A stretch of 48,894 nucleotides of DNA, from NCBI GenBank assembly GCA_005777315.1, contig SXMN01000052.1, positions 1 through 48,894 on the forward strand, given 5' to 3'. The notes beneath the pieces are model-generated. The model saw only the letters and a program-made list of their open reading frames with translations, was not told the DNA's origin and did no database searches. The DNA comes from Verrucomicrobiales bacterium (lineage in GTDB: Bacteria; Verrucomicrobiota; Verrucomicrobiia; Limisphaerales; F1-12-MAGs170). Below, one piece after another: positions 19,022 to 28,001 of the stretch. Positions within the stretch are counted from its first letter, which is position 1. Every line of letters begins with the position of its first letter. Position numbers and translations under genes: made by a program.

Positions 19022-20218
19022 ATGACCACTGCGACTGCCAAGCCCCTCCAGCGTCTCGCCTCGATCGACGCGTATCGCGGATTCGTGATGTTCCTGATGA
19101 TGGGTGAAGTGTTCAACCTCTGCTCTGTCTCCCAAGCCCTGCCCGATTCCGGTTTCTGGAAGTTGCTTTGCTGGCACCAGAGCCATGTGCAATGGGTGGG
19201 CTGTTCGCTGCACGACATGATTCAACCGAGCTTTTCCTTTCTCGTGGGAGTCGCGCTTCCGTTCTCCATCGGTAATCGTCTGGCGTCAGGCCAGCCAATG
19301 GGACGTGTCGCTCTCCATGCGTGGTGGCGGGCTCTTATTCTCATCCTTCTTGGAGTCTTCCTGCGTTCCACACATGCCAAACAGACCAACTGGACTTTCG
19401 AGGATACTCTCTCGCAAATCGGGATGGGCTACGGCTTTCTTTTCCTGCTTGGATTGCGTCCCCGCCGGGATCAATGGATCGCCCTCGTGGTTCTGCTTCT
19501 CGGTTATTGGGCGGCGTTCGCTCTTTACCCGCTGCCACCGGCGGATTTCGACTATGGCAAGGTGGGTGTAACCCAGGAATGGTTGAAGGAATTTGGCCAT
19601 GCGGGCTTCGCAGCGCACTGGCAGAAAAACTCAAATCTCGCCTGGGCCTTCGATACCTGGTGGATGAATCTGTTTCCACGTGCGGCAGCCTTCACACATA
19701 GCGGGGGCGGCTATTCAACCCTCAGCTTCATCCCGACGCTGGCCACGATGGTCCTTGGCCTGATCGCTGGTGGCGTTCTTCGCAGCGAACGCTCGTCCAC
19801 CGCGAAGATCAAATGGCTCGCCATCGCCGGCGTGGTGGCCCTTGCATCCGGATGGCTGCTCGGTGCTCTTGGGATTTGTCCCGTGGTCAAACGCATCTGG
19901 ACTCCCAGTTGGGTTCTCTTCAGCGGAGGCTGGTGCTTCCTTTTCCTCGCCGCGTTTTATGCCGCGGTGGATGTCGCGCCTGGGAAACTGTTCGCGTTTC
20001 CTCTGCTCGTGATCGGGATGAATTCCATCGCCGCCTACTGCATCGCGCATCTGTTCGATTCATTCGTGTTCCAGAATCTCAAGACGCATCTGGGTCAGAC
20101 ATTTTTTCAATTCGCCGGAGCCCCGTATGAGAAGCTCCTTCACGGCACCGCAGTCTTCCTGGTTCTGTGGCTGATGTTGTTCTGGATGTACCGGCGGAAA
20201 ATCTTTCTGCGAGTATAG
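19022..20218 (+). CDS. DUF5009 / heparan-alpha-glucosaminide N-acetyltransferase-like membrane protein
   Basis: The N-terminal LQRLASIDAYRGFVMFLMM is the signature of the acyltransferase group that includes YeiB and HGSNAT relatives (COG4299). About ten hydrophobic helices cover the 398 residues, e.g. ALILILLGVFL, WIALVVLLLGYWAAF, LATMVLGLIAGGVL and GTAVFLVLWLMLFWMY. HDMIQPSFSFLVGVALPF in the second helix region is also typical. It is an inner-membrane protein that may transfer an acyl group to a sugar or cell-wall substrate; this is family inference. It stands alone, convergent with the following esterase gene. Confidence 0.85.
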   Translation: MTTATAKPLQRLASIDAYRGFVMFLMMGEVFNLCSVSQALPDSGFWKLLCWHQSHVQWVGCSLHDMIQPSFSFLVGVALPFSIGNRLASGQPMGRVALHAWWRALILILLGVFLRSTHAKQTNWTFEDTLSQIGMGYGFLFLLGLRPRRDQWIALVVLLLGYWAAFALYPLPPADFDYGKVGVTQEWLKEFGHAGFAAHWQKNSNLAWAFDTWWMNLFPRAAAFTHSGGGYSTLSFIPTLATMVLGLIAGGVLRSERSSTAKIKWLAIAGVVALASGWLLGALGICPVVKRIWTPSWVLFSGGWCFLFLAAFYAAVDVAPGKLFAFPLLVIGMNSIAAYCIAHLFDSFVFQNLKTHLGQTFFQFAGAPYEKLLHGTAVFLVLWLMLFWMYRRKIFLRV

Positions 20219-20318
20219 TCCAGGGTACTGCTGATCAGATGCTGAAAGAGGCGGGTGGCGTTCAGGCTGTGAGGCAGTTCTGCGCAGGCTTTCTGTCAGC
20301 CGTCATCCCATCAGCGGT

Positions 20319-21188
20319 TCATTTCCTCAATGTCAGGCCGACAAACTCAGACAACGCCGCTGTTGAAGGATCGTTGGGCAAACCGAGATCGTTATTGAGT
20401 TTGGTGTGTTGGGTATCCTTCGCGCCGAACACCGTGGTGCCGATGCCTGCTTCCTTCAGCGAGCTACCAAGGCGCATCGCCTGCGCGGTGGTGTCGGGAT
20501 GATCGGCCACGTGCAGGATGAGGAAGGGCGGGATGCCTTTGCCCCTGGCGACATGCGTGACGGCGGAGAAATCTTTGTGGTTCTCGGGAGTGATGCTGAA
20601 CTTCGACCGGTGCCCCCACTTGGGAGGAGGGAGTCCATGCACCCGCAGCCGGGTCTCAGCCGTCTCGATGATCGCCGGCACATCATACGTGTCACCATCC
20701 ACTGGCACGCAACCTATGAGCACATTGAAGGAGGCGCCCTCAGCCTTCAGGTAGCGGTCATCCGTGCAGATGATGGCTGCGAGTTGCGCTCCGGCAGAAT
20801 GTCCCCCGACAAGCACGCGCTTGGGATTGCCGCCGTGCCCGGCAATGTGCTTCTGCACCCACGCGAAGGACTTTGCCACGTCACGAATCAGCGTGCCCAT
20901 GTCCACCTCGGGCAGCAGCCGGTAATTGGTCGAGACAAACACAAAACCTTTATCCATGAACCACTGGGGCTTGAGTTTCACATCGCTCTTGTCGCCCGTC
21001 TGCCAGCCGCCTCCGTGAATCCAGAAGACGACGGGGAGATTTCTGGCGTTCGGCGGGGCATAAATGTCGAGCACATGCCGTTCATGGCCCTTTTCAACAT
21101 AGGGGATGTTGCTCTTTGTGGGTGTGACCTGCGCCTGAACCGGGGACAAAAGCGCTGAGATGACGATGAGTGGGATGATGTGTTTCAT
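20319..21188 (-). CDS. Secreted alpha/beta hydrolase (esterase/lipase)
   Basis: A short signal peptide ([20 protein letters not shown]) opens the 289-residue product. The hormone-sensitive-lipase-like features are the oxyanion motif HGGG (58-61), nucleophile elbow GGHSAGAQ with Ser131, and TQHTKL with His261 near the C-terminus; the acid is likely Asp in HVADHPD. The exported localisation and the lack of other domains suggest hydrolysis of an ester on an extracellular substrate such as an acetylated polysaccharide, but that is inference. It is followed on the same strand, upstream, by the PanB-like gene with a 61-nt gap, so the two may be cotranscribed. Confidence 0.85.
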   Translation of the reverse strand: MKHIIPLIVISALLSPVQAQVTPTKSNIPYVEKGHERHVLDIYAPPNARNLPVVFWIHGGGWQTGDKSDVKLKPQWFMDKGFVFVSTNYRLLPEVDMGTLIRDVAKSFAWVQKHIAGHGGNPKRVLVGGHSAGAQLAAIICTDDRYLKAEGASFNVLIGCVPVDGDTYDVPAIIETAETRLRVHGLPPPKWGHRSKFSITPENHKDFSAVTHVARGKGIPPFLILHVADHPDTTAQAMRLGSSLKEAGIGTTVFGAKDTQHTKLNNDLGLPNDPSTAALSEFVGLTLRK

Positions 21189-21249
21189 GATGCGATGGGA
21201 TTGGATGAGGTCAATGTGGATGGAGGACTGCCTGCTTGTTCCATGAGAG

Positions 21250-22065
21250 TTATTTTAGCGAGCCGATCTCCCGCGTCACCTCATCAAACGTTGTCGCTTC
21301 CATTTCCACCAGATGACTGCGCTCGGGAAATCGACCCTCGTGGACGTCCGCGATGTACTCGCGGAAGGCGGCGATTCGCTCCTGCTGCAGGCGGCGGTGT
21401 TCAGCCGCGAAGTTGCGGTAGGTCTTGGCGTGGCGTGGCGGCCGTTCGTCGTAATCACCGAGGATGTCGTCCGAGAAGAGGAATTGTGTGTCGCAGCCGC
21501 TGCCTGAGCCGAGCGACATGAGAATCATCTTCGTCCGCGAGGAAAGGAAGCGTGCGAGATTGTGCGGCACGACTTCAAGTTCCGCGGCATAGGCACCCGC
21601 ATTCTCGAGTTCCTTCATGCGGCGATGAAGTTCCTTCGCTTCTTCGACGGTGCGGCCAATCGCCCGGTAGCCCGTCCATGTGACATGACGAGGAACCATG
21701 CCCAGATGCCCGACGACGGGAATTCGTTCGCGAGCCATCGCCTCGATGATGAAGGGGCTGGCCGAGCAATAGACTGAACTGGCCCCGATCTCGAGGGCGC
21801 GAAAGGCGACGCGGATTGCCTCCTCCGGCGAAGCCAGTCCATGCGGTGTCGCGCAGGACAGGAAACTGTTCGGAGCCGCGGCGACGAGTGCTGGCAGACG
21901 CGACTGGGCCTCGGGACTGTCGAAGCTGCAGCTCATCAAATCGACGCCAGCCTCTTCTGCGGCGGCGGCTTCCTGCGGGGATTTGACGTGGATGTGCGTG
22001 AGGCAACGTTTGCCCTTGAGCTGCTGGAGATCGAAGACAGTGTATTTTTTGCGAGGTCGGAGCAT
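21250..22065 (-). CDS. PanB-like (ketopantoate hydroxymethyltransferase family) protein
   Basis: The ATG at 22063-22065 ([19 protein letters not shown]) is chosen; an upstream in-frame start at 22206 would overlap the divergent gene and add non-family sequence. PanB features in the 271-residue product are [34 protein letters not shown] (Glu equivalent to the catalytic Glu of E. coli PanB) and [11 protein letters not shown]. However, the segments that carry the Mg ligands in E. coli PanB look different: CATPHGLA in place of the ADLPF region and CSASPF in place of KIEGG. It belongs to the phosphoenolpyruvate/pyruvate-domain TIM-barrel superfamily, but pantothenate synthesis should not be assumed. 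Confidence 0.75.
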   Translation of the reverse strand: MLRPRKKYTVFDLQQLKGKRCLTHIHVKSPQEAAAAEEAGVDLMSCSFDSPEAQSRLPALVAAAPNSFLSCATPHGLASPEEAIRVAFRALEIGASSVYCSASPFIIEAMARERIPVVGHLGMVPRHVTWTGYRAIGRTVEEAKELHRRMKELENAGAYAAELEVVPHNLARFLSSRTKMILMSLGSGSGCDTQFLFSDDILGDYDERPPRHAKTYRNFAAEHRRLQQERIAAFREYIADVHEGRFPERSHLVEMEATTFDEVTREIGSLK

Positions 22066-22186
22066 GTTCAACCAAGGTCTAGGCAAACGAGGGCGCTGTG
22101 TAAATCGCGCGTTTTCGTCGCCAGCGAGATGACACGGACCCTGAGTTGACTTGACCTGAGGGACATCAATGTAGCGGAATGCCCGG

Positions 22187-25100
22187 ATGATGTGCCTCCC
22201 TTCCATACTCCGGCTGAATCCTTCAATGATCTGCGCCGCTGTCCTTGTCTTTCAGTTGACCGGGAGCCGGGCACAGATTTTCACAGCCAATGATCGCCAG
22301 CCCACGCCGGAAGAACTCTCGAAACTCCCCGCCGTAGTGCCCGAGAAGGCTGCCGAATTGATCAAACTCGTTCAGGCACCGCCGGAATTTGATGTAACAA
22401 TCTTCGCCACACCACCCGCGGTGAACTACCCGGTGTTCGTCGCCGCCGCGCCCGACGGGACGCTCTACGTCTCCAGCGACGGGAATGGATCGCTCGACCG
22501 CAAGCCGCATCTGGGCCGTATTCTCCGCGTACGCGACACCAACGGCGATGGTCAGGCCGATGAGGTGAAGGCTTTCGTGCCGGACGTGGATTCACCACGC
22601 GGGCTGGTCTGGGATTATGACCGGCTCTACCTGCTGCATCCGCCGGATGTCAGCGTGTTCATTGACAAAGATCGTGACGGCATTGCTGATGAGAAAAAGA
22701 CCCTGATCACGGGCATCGGTTGGACTTTCAAAGACCGCCCTGCTGATCACGGATCCAACGGACTCACGCTGGGCATCGATGGCTGGCTCTACGCGGCGAT
22801 TGGCGATTTTGGATTCATGGAAGCGACGGGAACGGACGGTCGGAAACTCCAGATGCGCGGCGGCGGCGTGGTGCGCTTCCGGCCGGATGGCACCGGCCTT
22901 GAAGCCTTCGCGGAGGGAACCCGCAACATTCTCGAAGTCGCGATGAGCCCGCTGCTCGACGGCTTCGCGCGCGACAACACCAATGACGGCGGCGGCTGGG
23001 ACGTGCGCCTCCACCATTTCAGCGGCTACACGCAGCATGGTTACCCGCGTCTCTTCAAGAACTTCGTGGACGAAATCATTCAACCGCTCGCCGATTACGG
23101 AGGCGGTTCCGGCTGCGGCGCGGCGTGGATCGATGAACCGGGCATTCCAGCAAAATGGAACAACGCGCCCTTCACCGCCGACTGGGGAACGGAACGCGTC
23201 TATCACCACGGCCTCACACCCAAAGGCGCCACGTTCACCGCCACACAGGAGGAATTCCTCCGCCTCCCTCGCGTCACGGATCTCGATGTGGACGCCAACA
23301 GCGCCATCTACGCCGCGAGCTGGAAGGGTGCCTCGTTTACCTGGGTTGGACCGGATGTGGGCTTCATCGTGAAACTCACGCCCAAGGGCTACAAACCGGA
23401 GCCACTGCCAGATTTTGAAAAAGCAAGCGACCCTGAGCTGTTGAAGCAATTGGAATCAGCAAGCCACCGGCGACGATTGGAGGCGCAAAGGACGCTCTTG
23501 CGGCGAAACAGACTGAGCAGTGTCGATCCCATCCTTGCAAACCGCCTTGGTCTTATCTCCCCATGGACAGAGGCCATCTCGATTGCAAAAAAAAGCTCCA
23601 AGATTGCCGCTGCCCGTGTTGCCGCAATTTTTGCGATCGCCCAGTCAACCAGCAGCGCATTCGGAACGACAGCCGCAAGTCAGGTGAAGACCAACCGGTT
23701 GGAAGCGCTTGAAACCCTCGCTCGTAATCCGCAGATGGCACCATGGGCATTTCGTGGGCTGGCCGACTCTGAAACGCTTCTGACATCATCCACGGCCGCG
23801 ATCCTTCTGTCGGGCTTGAATTCGACGAATGCCCTCATGCGGAAAGAGGCTGCGCTGGCACTGGGCCGGCTCGGTGCCGGTGCTCACACCACTTCGATCA
23901 CGCCACTCATGGCCGACCCGGACACCGTCGTCTCCCACGCCGCCGTCCAGTCGCTCGTCCGCCTCCAGGCCAGCGATGCCTGCCTCGCGATTTTGGATAG
24001 GGCCAGCGCGGCACCAGCGCTCCGTTCAGGCGTGCTTCGGGTGTTACAATCCCTGATCGAGCCCAAGGTCGTGGGCGGCCTGATCACACGGCTCGAACGC
24101 GAGTCGAACTCGGAGCACCGCACCAGCCTGCTCACCACGCTTTGCCGTCTGCATTTCAAGGAAGGCACATGGAAGGGCGACTCCTGGGGCACGCGGCCCG
24201 ACACGCGCGGGCCGTATTACCAGCCCGAAGCATGGAGCGAGACATCCAAGATCTCCGCGGCGCTGAAGTCCGCACTTGATAAGGCGGACGCGAAAGAGGC
24301 CGCTTTCATCGGAAGTGAACTTGCGCGGCATCGGATTCCTGCTGGCGACGCGCTCGACAAATTGATCTCACGAGCCGCCACCGAGCCGACGTTGCTTCCG
24401 GCCATTGCCGCCCAGTTGGCCGAAACGGAAGAAGTGCCCTCCAATGCCATTCCCTTGCTTATCCAGACCGCGACCGCAGATGCCACATCTGATGCGCCTC
24501 GCGCGCAGGCTGTGATCGCCCTCGCGAAAACCGACAGCTCTGAAGCGTGGCGGGCGGTGCTGACAGCGCTGACGCAAGTGCAGAAGACGAAGACGGAGAA
24601 CAACCTCGCCGAAAAGGCGCGGAACGCCGTGAACAACGCGTCGAAGCTCGACCAAGTTCACGCCGTCTTCGAGGAAGCTGCGGCCAGGCTTGATGGCTCC
24701 TCGTCACTCCTCGCGGAAGGAATGCTGCTCAAGCTCGCTTCGCGCAAAGTCGGATCGCCCGAGGCCCGCGAAGCTGCCGCCAAATCACTCGACGTCGGTT
24801 GGGCTCAGCCGAAGCGCCGCGTGCAAATCCTTCGCGCTGCCGCGGAGGTGCGCGATTCAAGCCGCGCAGCACAGTTCGTCGCAGCCCTGGAAGATCCAGA
24901 CGGTGAAGTTGCAAGTGCGGCAAAGGAGACGGTGAAGCGGCTCCGGATCAATCCGGAGAAATTCCGTGCCGAAGCCAACGCTGCCAAGATTGGTGAACTC
25001 ACTTTGGATGCCGCGCTGGCACAGGTTCAGGAGTCGAAGGGCGAGATCAGTCGTGGCGAGCAACTCTTCACTCAGATCGGCTGCAACGGTTGCCACACCG

Positions 25101-25453
25101 TGAAAGCTGGCGAGCCGTTGAAAGGACCATTCCTCGGCACCATTGCGAAGGTTTACAAACGCCGGGAGCTGGCCGAGGCGGTGCTCGTGCCCAACAAGAT
25201 GCTCGCCCAGGGATTTGTCGCGAATCACTTCGAGCTGAAAGACGGCTCCGAGGTGGACGGCTTCGTCGTTCGCGAAGCGGCCGACGCGGTGACGGTGCGG
25301 ACCATCACAGCGCAGGAGCTGACTATTTCAGTCACGCAAATCACGAAGCGCGAGAAGCAAGAGAGATCGCTCATGCCAGAAGGTCTGGCCGCCGGATTGA
25401 CAGTGAAGGAACTCGCCTCGTTATTGGATTACCTGGAAGAGCTCTCGAAATGA
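22187..25453 (+). CDS. PVC-type membrane-bound dehydrogenase with HEAT repeats and haem-binding CxxCH domain
   Basis: The signal peptide ends SRA|Q. Residues about 60-420 form the six-bladed propeller dehydrogenase-like domain typical of Planctomycetes/Verrucomicrobia (DGTLYVSSDGN, RGLVWDYDRLYLLHP, NGLTLGIDGWLYAAIGD, FAEGTRNILEVAMSP). Residues 430-930 are alanine-rich HEAT-like repeats (KEAALALGRLGAG). The C-terminal cytochrome c domain has IGCNGCH at about 964-970 with CxxCH and a candidate axial Met in SLMPEGL (about 1063). It is periplasmic. The substrate is unknown; sugar or alcohol oxidation is often proposed for the family. It is divergent from the PanB-like gene across about 120 nt. 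Confidence 0.9.
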   Translation: MMCLPSILRLNPSMICAAVLVFQLTGSRAQIFTANDRQPTPEELSKLPAVVPEKAAELIKLVQAPPEFDVTIFATPPAVNYPVFVAAAPDGTLYVSSDGNGSLDRKPHLGRILRVRDTNGDGQADEVKAFVPDVDSPRGLVWDYDRLYLLHPPDVSVFIDKDRDGIADEKKTLITGIGWTFKDRPADHGSNGLTLGIDGWLYAAIGDFGFMEATGTDGRKLQMRGGGVVRFRPDGTGLEAFAEGTRNILEVAMSPLLDGFARDNTNDGGGWDVRLHHFSGYTQHGYPRLFKNFVDEIIQPLADYGGGSGCGAAWIDEPGIPAKWNNAPFTADWGTERVYHHGLTPKGATFTATQEEFLRLPRVTDLDVDANSAIYAASWKGASFTWVGPDVGFIVKLTPKGYKPEPLPDFEKASDPELLKQLESASHRRRLEAQRTLLRRNRLSSVDPILANRLGLISPWTEAISIAKKSSKIAAARVAAIFAIAQSTSSAFGTTAASQVKTNRLEALETLARNPQMAPWAFRGLADSETLLTSSTAAILLSGLNSTNALMRKEAALALGRLGAGAHTTSITPLMADPDTVVSHAAVQSLVRLQASDACLAILDRASAAPALRSGVLRVLQSLIEPKVVGGLITRLERESNSEHRTSLLTTLCRLHFKEGTWKGDSWGTRPDTRGPYYQPEAWSETSKISAALKSALDKADAKEAAFIGSELARHRIPAGDALDKLISRAATEPTLLPAIAAQLAETEEVPSNAIPLLIQTATADATSDAPRAQAVIALAKTDSSEAWRAVLTALTQVQKTKTENNLAEKARNAVNNASKLDQVHAVFEEAAARLDGSSSLLAEGMLLKLASRKVGSPEAREAAAKSLDVGWAQPKRRVQILRAAAEVRDSSRAAQFVAALEDPDGEVASAAKETVKRLRINPEKFRAEANAAKIGELTLDAALAQVQESKGEISRGEQLFTQIGCNGCHTVKAGEPLKGPFLGTIAKVYKRRELAEAVLVPNKMLAQGFVANHFELKDGSEVDGFVVREAADAVTVRTITAQELTISVTQITKREKQERSLMPEGLAAGLTVKELASLLDYLEELSK

Positions 25454-25474
25454 ATGCTGTAAGCATCAACCGCC

Positions 25475-25720
25475 GTGAATTCCCGACCCGCTCACTCGGT
25501 TTTCATGAAAGCTGCGGGGATGCTGGAGCAAACTGGACGGAAACTTTCAGAGATTCCCGGTGAAATGGGGTTCCACAAGCCTGTGCTGGATGTAATCTGG
25601 GATGTATTCGGTGATGAGCGGGTCATTTTGGGAGCGACTGGCCGGTCAGCTCCCGATACGCCGGATTGATCCAGGTGGTTCGGCTTGCCAGGGATTACGC
25701 AAGCAAGGTCAACGCTTCTG
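25475..25720 (+). pseudogene. Remnant of an amidohydrolase (fuconolactonase-like) C-terminus
   Basis: One frame encodes HSVFMKAAGMLEQTGRK and FHKPVLDVIWDVFGDERVI, the form seen near the end of metal-dependent amidohydrolases related to L-fuconolactonase. It then shifts: adding one T to the run at 25626-25628 restores FGSDWPVSSRYAGLIQV and VRLARDYASKV in the next frame, which is the expected continuation. The N-terminal two thirds of such a gene are absent. The fragment sits between the PVC cytochrome gene and the 3' end of the cyclic-nucleotide-binding gene. GTG 25475 is only the first available start and is not meaningful. Confidence 0.6.
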
Positions 25721-26215
25721 CGCGGCCACGGCATCCGCAAGCGCGTGGCGGGTGGATTGGAGCCTGTTGATGACCACCATTGCCATTCGTTTCATCAACT
25801 CATAACCCAGCCTGGGGTCGGCCTCGCATTCCTCCCGCAGGCGTGTACCATAAAAAAACAGCGCCGACAGTGGTTCAAGCGCACGCGCGTCAAAATGCCA
25901 GTAGTAGGGTGGGAAGAGCCATGACCATCCCAGGCAATCGCCCGGGCCGACGGTGCCGATTTGAACCCGCGCCATTTCATCGCCGTCCTGCTCGATCGAG
26001 ACCGAGCCCGATTGAATGAGATAAAAGCGATTGGCCGGATCGCCCTCCCGGAAAAGAAATGTTCCTGCGCTGAACTGCGCGGGCATCGCGCAGCCCATGA
26101 GCAGCTTCAGGTGCTGATCCGACACTCCATGCAGAAATGGGTGTTCAGCGATCTGTACCGCTATCGGCGCTTTGTTGTCGGGCAGGTATGCCGGCGTCGT
26201 TGTGTTCTCATTCAT
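25709..26215 (-). CDS. Cyclic nucleotide-binding domain protein (CRP/FNR-like sensor fold)
   Basis: The 168-residue protein consists essentially of one cNMP-binding beta-roll: FLHGVSDQHLKLL, AGTFLFREGDPANRFYLI, SGSVSIEQ and VGPGDCLGWSWLFPP. No helix-turn-helix follows, so it is not a complete CRP-type regulator; it may be a sensory or structural subunit. The C-terminal 40 residues are helical (LGYELMKRMAMVVINRLQ). A strong hairpin at 26286-26319 lies upstream and separates it from the next gene on the same strand. Confidence 0.8.
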   Translation of the reverse strand: MNENTTTPAYLPDNKAPIAVQIAEHPFLHGVSDQHLKLLMGCAMPAQFSAGTFLFREGDPANRFYLIQSGSVSIEQDGDEMARVQIGTVGPGDCLGWSWLFPPYYWHFDARALEPLSALFFYGTRLREECEADPRLGYELMKRMAMVVINRLQSTRHALADAVAAQKR

Positions 26216-26285
26216 ACTTCACGTACTTTGAAGCGCATTCAGACGTCGATTCCTTTCCTTCCTCCGGGGACTTCCTTTCAAGCAA

Positions 26286-26319
26286 ACACGCGCGGCACTG
26301 CAAACCGTGCCGCGCGTGT
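26286..26319 (-). terminator. Strong hairpin, probable terminator
   Basis: ACACGCGCGGCAC and GTGCCGCGCGTGT are perfectly complementary over 13 bp with an 8-nt loop. On the minus strand the stem is followed by TTTGCTT. It lies just downstream of the small gene ending at 26350 and before the cNMP-binding gene. Confidence 0.65.
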
Positions 26320-26349
26320 GCTCCTCTCCGTCTCCCAACGGCAGCCTAC

Positions 26350-26634
26350 TCAGGCCGCAAATCCAAACCGGAACCGTTCTTCCTCGGGCTTGATTCCCAA
26401 GGCGGCGCAGAGTCGCTTCGATGCGAACATTCCCGCGGCAGTCTTGAGCATTTTATCAAAGTCAACCTTCGGCAGGGACATTCCTTCGTGCTTGATTCCG
26501 TCGATGAGGAATCCTTGTTCGAGCATTTCCACCAGGAACTCCTCACACGCTACCGGATCATCCGTGCTGAAGTGATTCGTTTGCGCGTGCCTCCGGAGCG
26601 GAACCCGATACTCAATTGTATATTTCGGTATCAT
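26350..26634 (-). CDS. Hypothetical 94-residue protein
   Basis: The start at ATG 26632-26634 (MIPKYTIEYRVPLRRH) is preceded on the minus strand by AAAGGAAAT, a good ribosome-binding site; an ATG 24 nt upstream is less well placed. The protein has a CEEFLVEMLEQGF segment and HEGMSLPKVDFDKM, then a helix-rich KMLKTAAGMFASKRLCAALG. No family is recognised. A strong hairpin follows the stop. It is next to the cNMP-binding gene on the same strand but probably transcribed separately. Confidence 0.6.
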   Translation of the reverse strand: MIPKYTIEYRVPLRRHAQTNHFSTDDPVACEEFLVEMLEQGFLIDGIKHEGMSLPKVDFDKMLKTAAGMFASKRLCAALGIKPEEERFRFGFAA

Positions 26635-26815
26635 ATTTCCTTTCGGTTTTGGCGGCACACGGCTGATTCACCAGAACCAGCTTTGTCACCAATTTTTTCT
26701 TTCGTTTGTAACTTGAGCTCAGTCGTCATCCGCCGCTTCACACGGGTTGCGAATTGCTGGACCAATGTTGGCTTCACCGCCAGGACTCCGTTTGGGACAC
26801 GGGTGGTTCACTTGG

Positions 26816-26910
26816 CGATGAGGCCGCAGGATAGGCGACGGACATTGAGGCGGATTCCCTCCCCTATCCCTCGGAGGGAGAGTGTGCGTAGAGGTGTTGG
26901 TGAATGTGCA
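26816..26910. repeat. Degenerate interspersed repeat
   Basis: GATGAGGCCGCAGGATAGGC resembles an end of palindromic family 1 (GATGAGACCGTGGGATAGGC), and it is followed by a CCTCCCCTATCCCTCGG-type polypurine/polypyrimidine repeat. The rest of 26635-27060 holds no supported gene. Confidence 0.45.
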
Positions 26911-27060
26911 TCGGTTCTTCCCAGATCCCTGAACTTCGGCTGTGCACAGCCCGCCGCGAACGTTGAGCAGAATACCGCATTCCCACGATCTGCTGCGCTG
27001 ACATTCTTCAAACTCTCATCAAAGTCTGGAATTCCTCGATTCCGCCGCCATGCTCGACTC

Positions 27061-27807
27061 ATGGCAGACATGAACGAGTTTTCGCTCCCAGTTCGACTGT
27101 TTCTGGCCGCTTACCCGTGGCGCAGGATTAATCCCGTGCCTTTTGCCGCATCAAGGAAGCCTCTGAAGGATTGCCGTCTTGCGCTCGTATCCAGCGCCGG
27201 CCTCGTCGCTCCCGGTCAAACGCCTTTCGACGAGGATTTCCGCGGCGGCGACTTTTCATACCGGGAAATCCCGAATGACACGGACCTCTCCCTCCTTCAG
27301 GAATTTCACCGCAGCGATTCCTTCGACCACTCAGGTTTGAAACAAGATCCCAATCTGGTCCTGCCGATTGACCGCGTGAACGAGCTCGTCACCCGTGGCC
27401 GCATTGGTTCGGTCAATCACCGGCATCTTTCCTTCATGGGATCGATCACTGCACCTGGACGATTGATGAAGGAATCCGCGCCCGCCGCTGCCAGAGTCCT
27501 TGCCTCCGACGGAGTGGATGTGGCTCTCCTGGTACCCGTGTGACCCATGTGTAATCAGACCGTGAGTCTGATTTCAGCGGAGGTGGAGCGAAACGGCATC
27601 TGCACCGTCGTCATCCAGCTTTTGCGTGAGCCGGCGGTAAAGGTTCGCCCTCCACGCGCTCTCCTGGTTCCCTTCCGGCACGGCTACCCGCTTGACGCGC
27701 CCGAGGCGCCTGATCGTCAGCATCAGGTCATTGAAGCATGCCTTCAAATGCTGGAAAGCGCAGCGCTCACCGCGCCCGCGCTTCGGGAATACAAGGCATC
27801 GTATTGA
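27061..27807 (+). CDS. GrdB/PrdB-family selenoprotein (glycine/sarcosine/betaine reductase selenoprotein B family) with in-frame UGA
   Basis: Reading from ATG 27061, the frame passes RLFLAAYPWRR, RKPLKDCRLALVSSAGLV, GGDFSYREIPNDTDLS, FDHSGLKQDPNLVLPIDRV and HLSFMGSITAPGRLM to DVALLVPV, then TGA at 27541-27543, then PMCNQTVSLISAEVE, IQLLREPAVKVRPPRAL, VPFRHGYPL and a final TGA at 27805-27807. Both halves are one family: GrdB-like proteins have a UxxC or CxxC redox pair exactly here. The codon gives Sec161-Pro-Met-Cys164 in a 248-residue product. A perfect hairpin with a G/U-containing loop follows the UGA at the right distance (see 27553-27573), and a terminator follows the final stop. The substrate is unknown; members outside clostridial reductases lack the partner subunits. 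Selenocysteine machinery must be elsewhere in the genome. Confidence 0.88.
27553..27573 (+). promoter_or_regulatory. Bacterial SECIS-like hairpin directing UGA decoding
   Basis: AATCAGAC pairs perfectly with GTCTGATT over 8 bp, closing a 5-nt loop CGTGA. The stem begins 9 nt and the apical loop 17 nt after the UGA. The loop has G among its first two bases and contains GU. These features agree with the bacterial SECIS consensus recognised by SelB. Its position inside the coding frame is as expected for bacteria. Confidence 0.75.
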
Positions 27808-27816
27808 AAGCAGTCT

Positions 27817-27841
27817 GAGCCGCTCACCGGCTCCTTTCTTC
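27817..27841 (+). terminator. Probable intrinsic terminator of the selenoprotein gene
   Basis: GAGCCG pairs with CGGCTC around CTCAC and is followed by CTTTCTT. It starts 10 nt after the TGA at 27805-27807, supporting that stop as the true end of the gene. Confidence 0.6.
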
Positions 27842-28001
27842 CGGATCAAGTGTCTGCTGGCATTGCTCAAGAGGCTGTGCTGAGAAGACCGCGCACCCAT
27901 CTCGATATATCGATTCCACTTCCGATTTCCCGGTTGCATTCCCCGTGGAAGACCGGTAGATAGTCTCCCCGTCACAAACACATAGACTATACTGACGTAT
28001 T

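Noticed and set aside
26137..27060. N-terminal extension of the selenoprotein frame back to 26137
   Set aside because: The extension crosses an unrelated gene on the other strand, a hairpin and interspersed repeats; family homology starts near ATG 27061.
27574..27981. A 135-codon minus-strand frame over the selenoprotein's 3' half
   Set aside because: No family similarity, no ribosome-binding site, and it runs through the SECIS-like hairpin and the terminator of the real gene.
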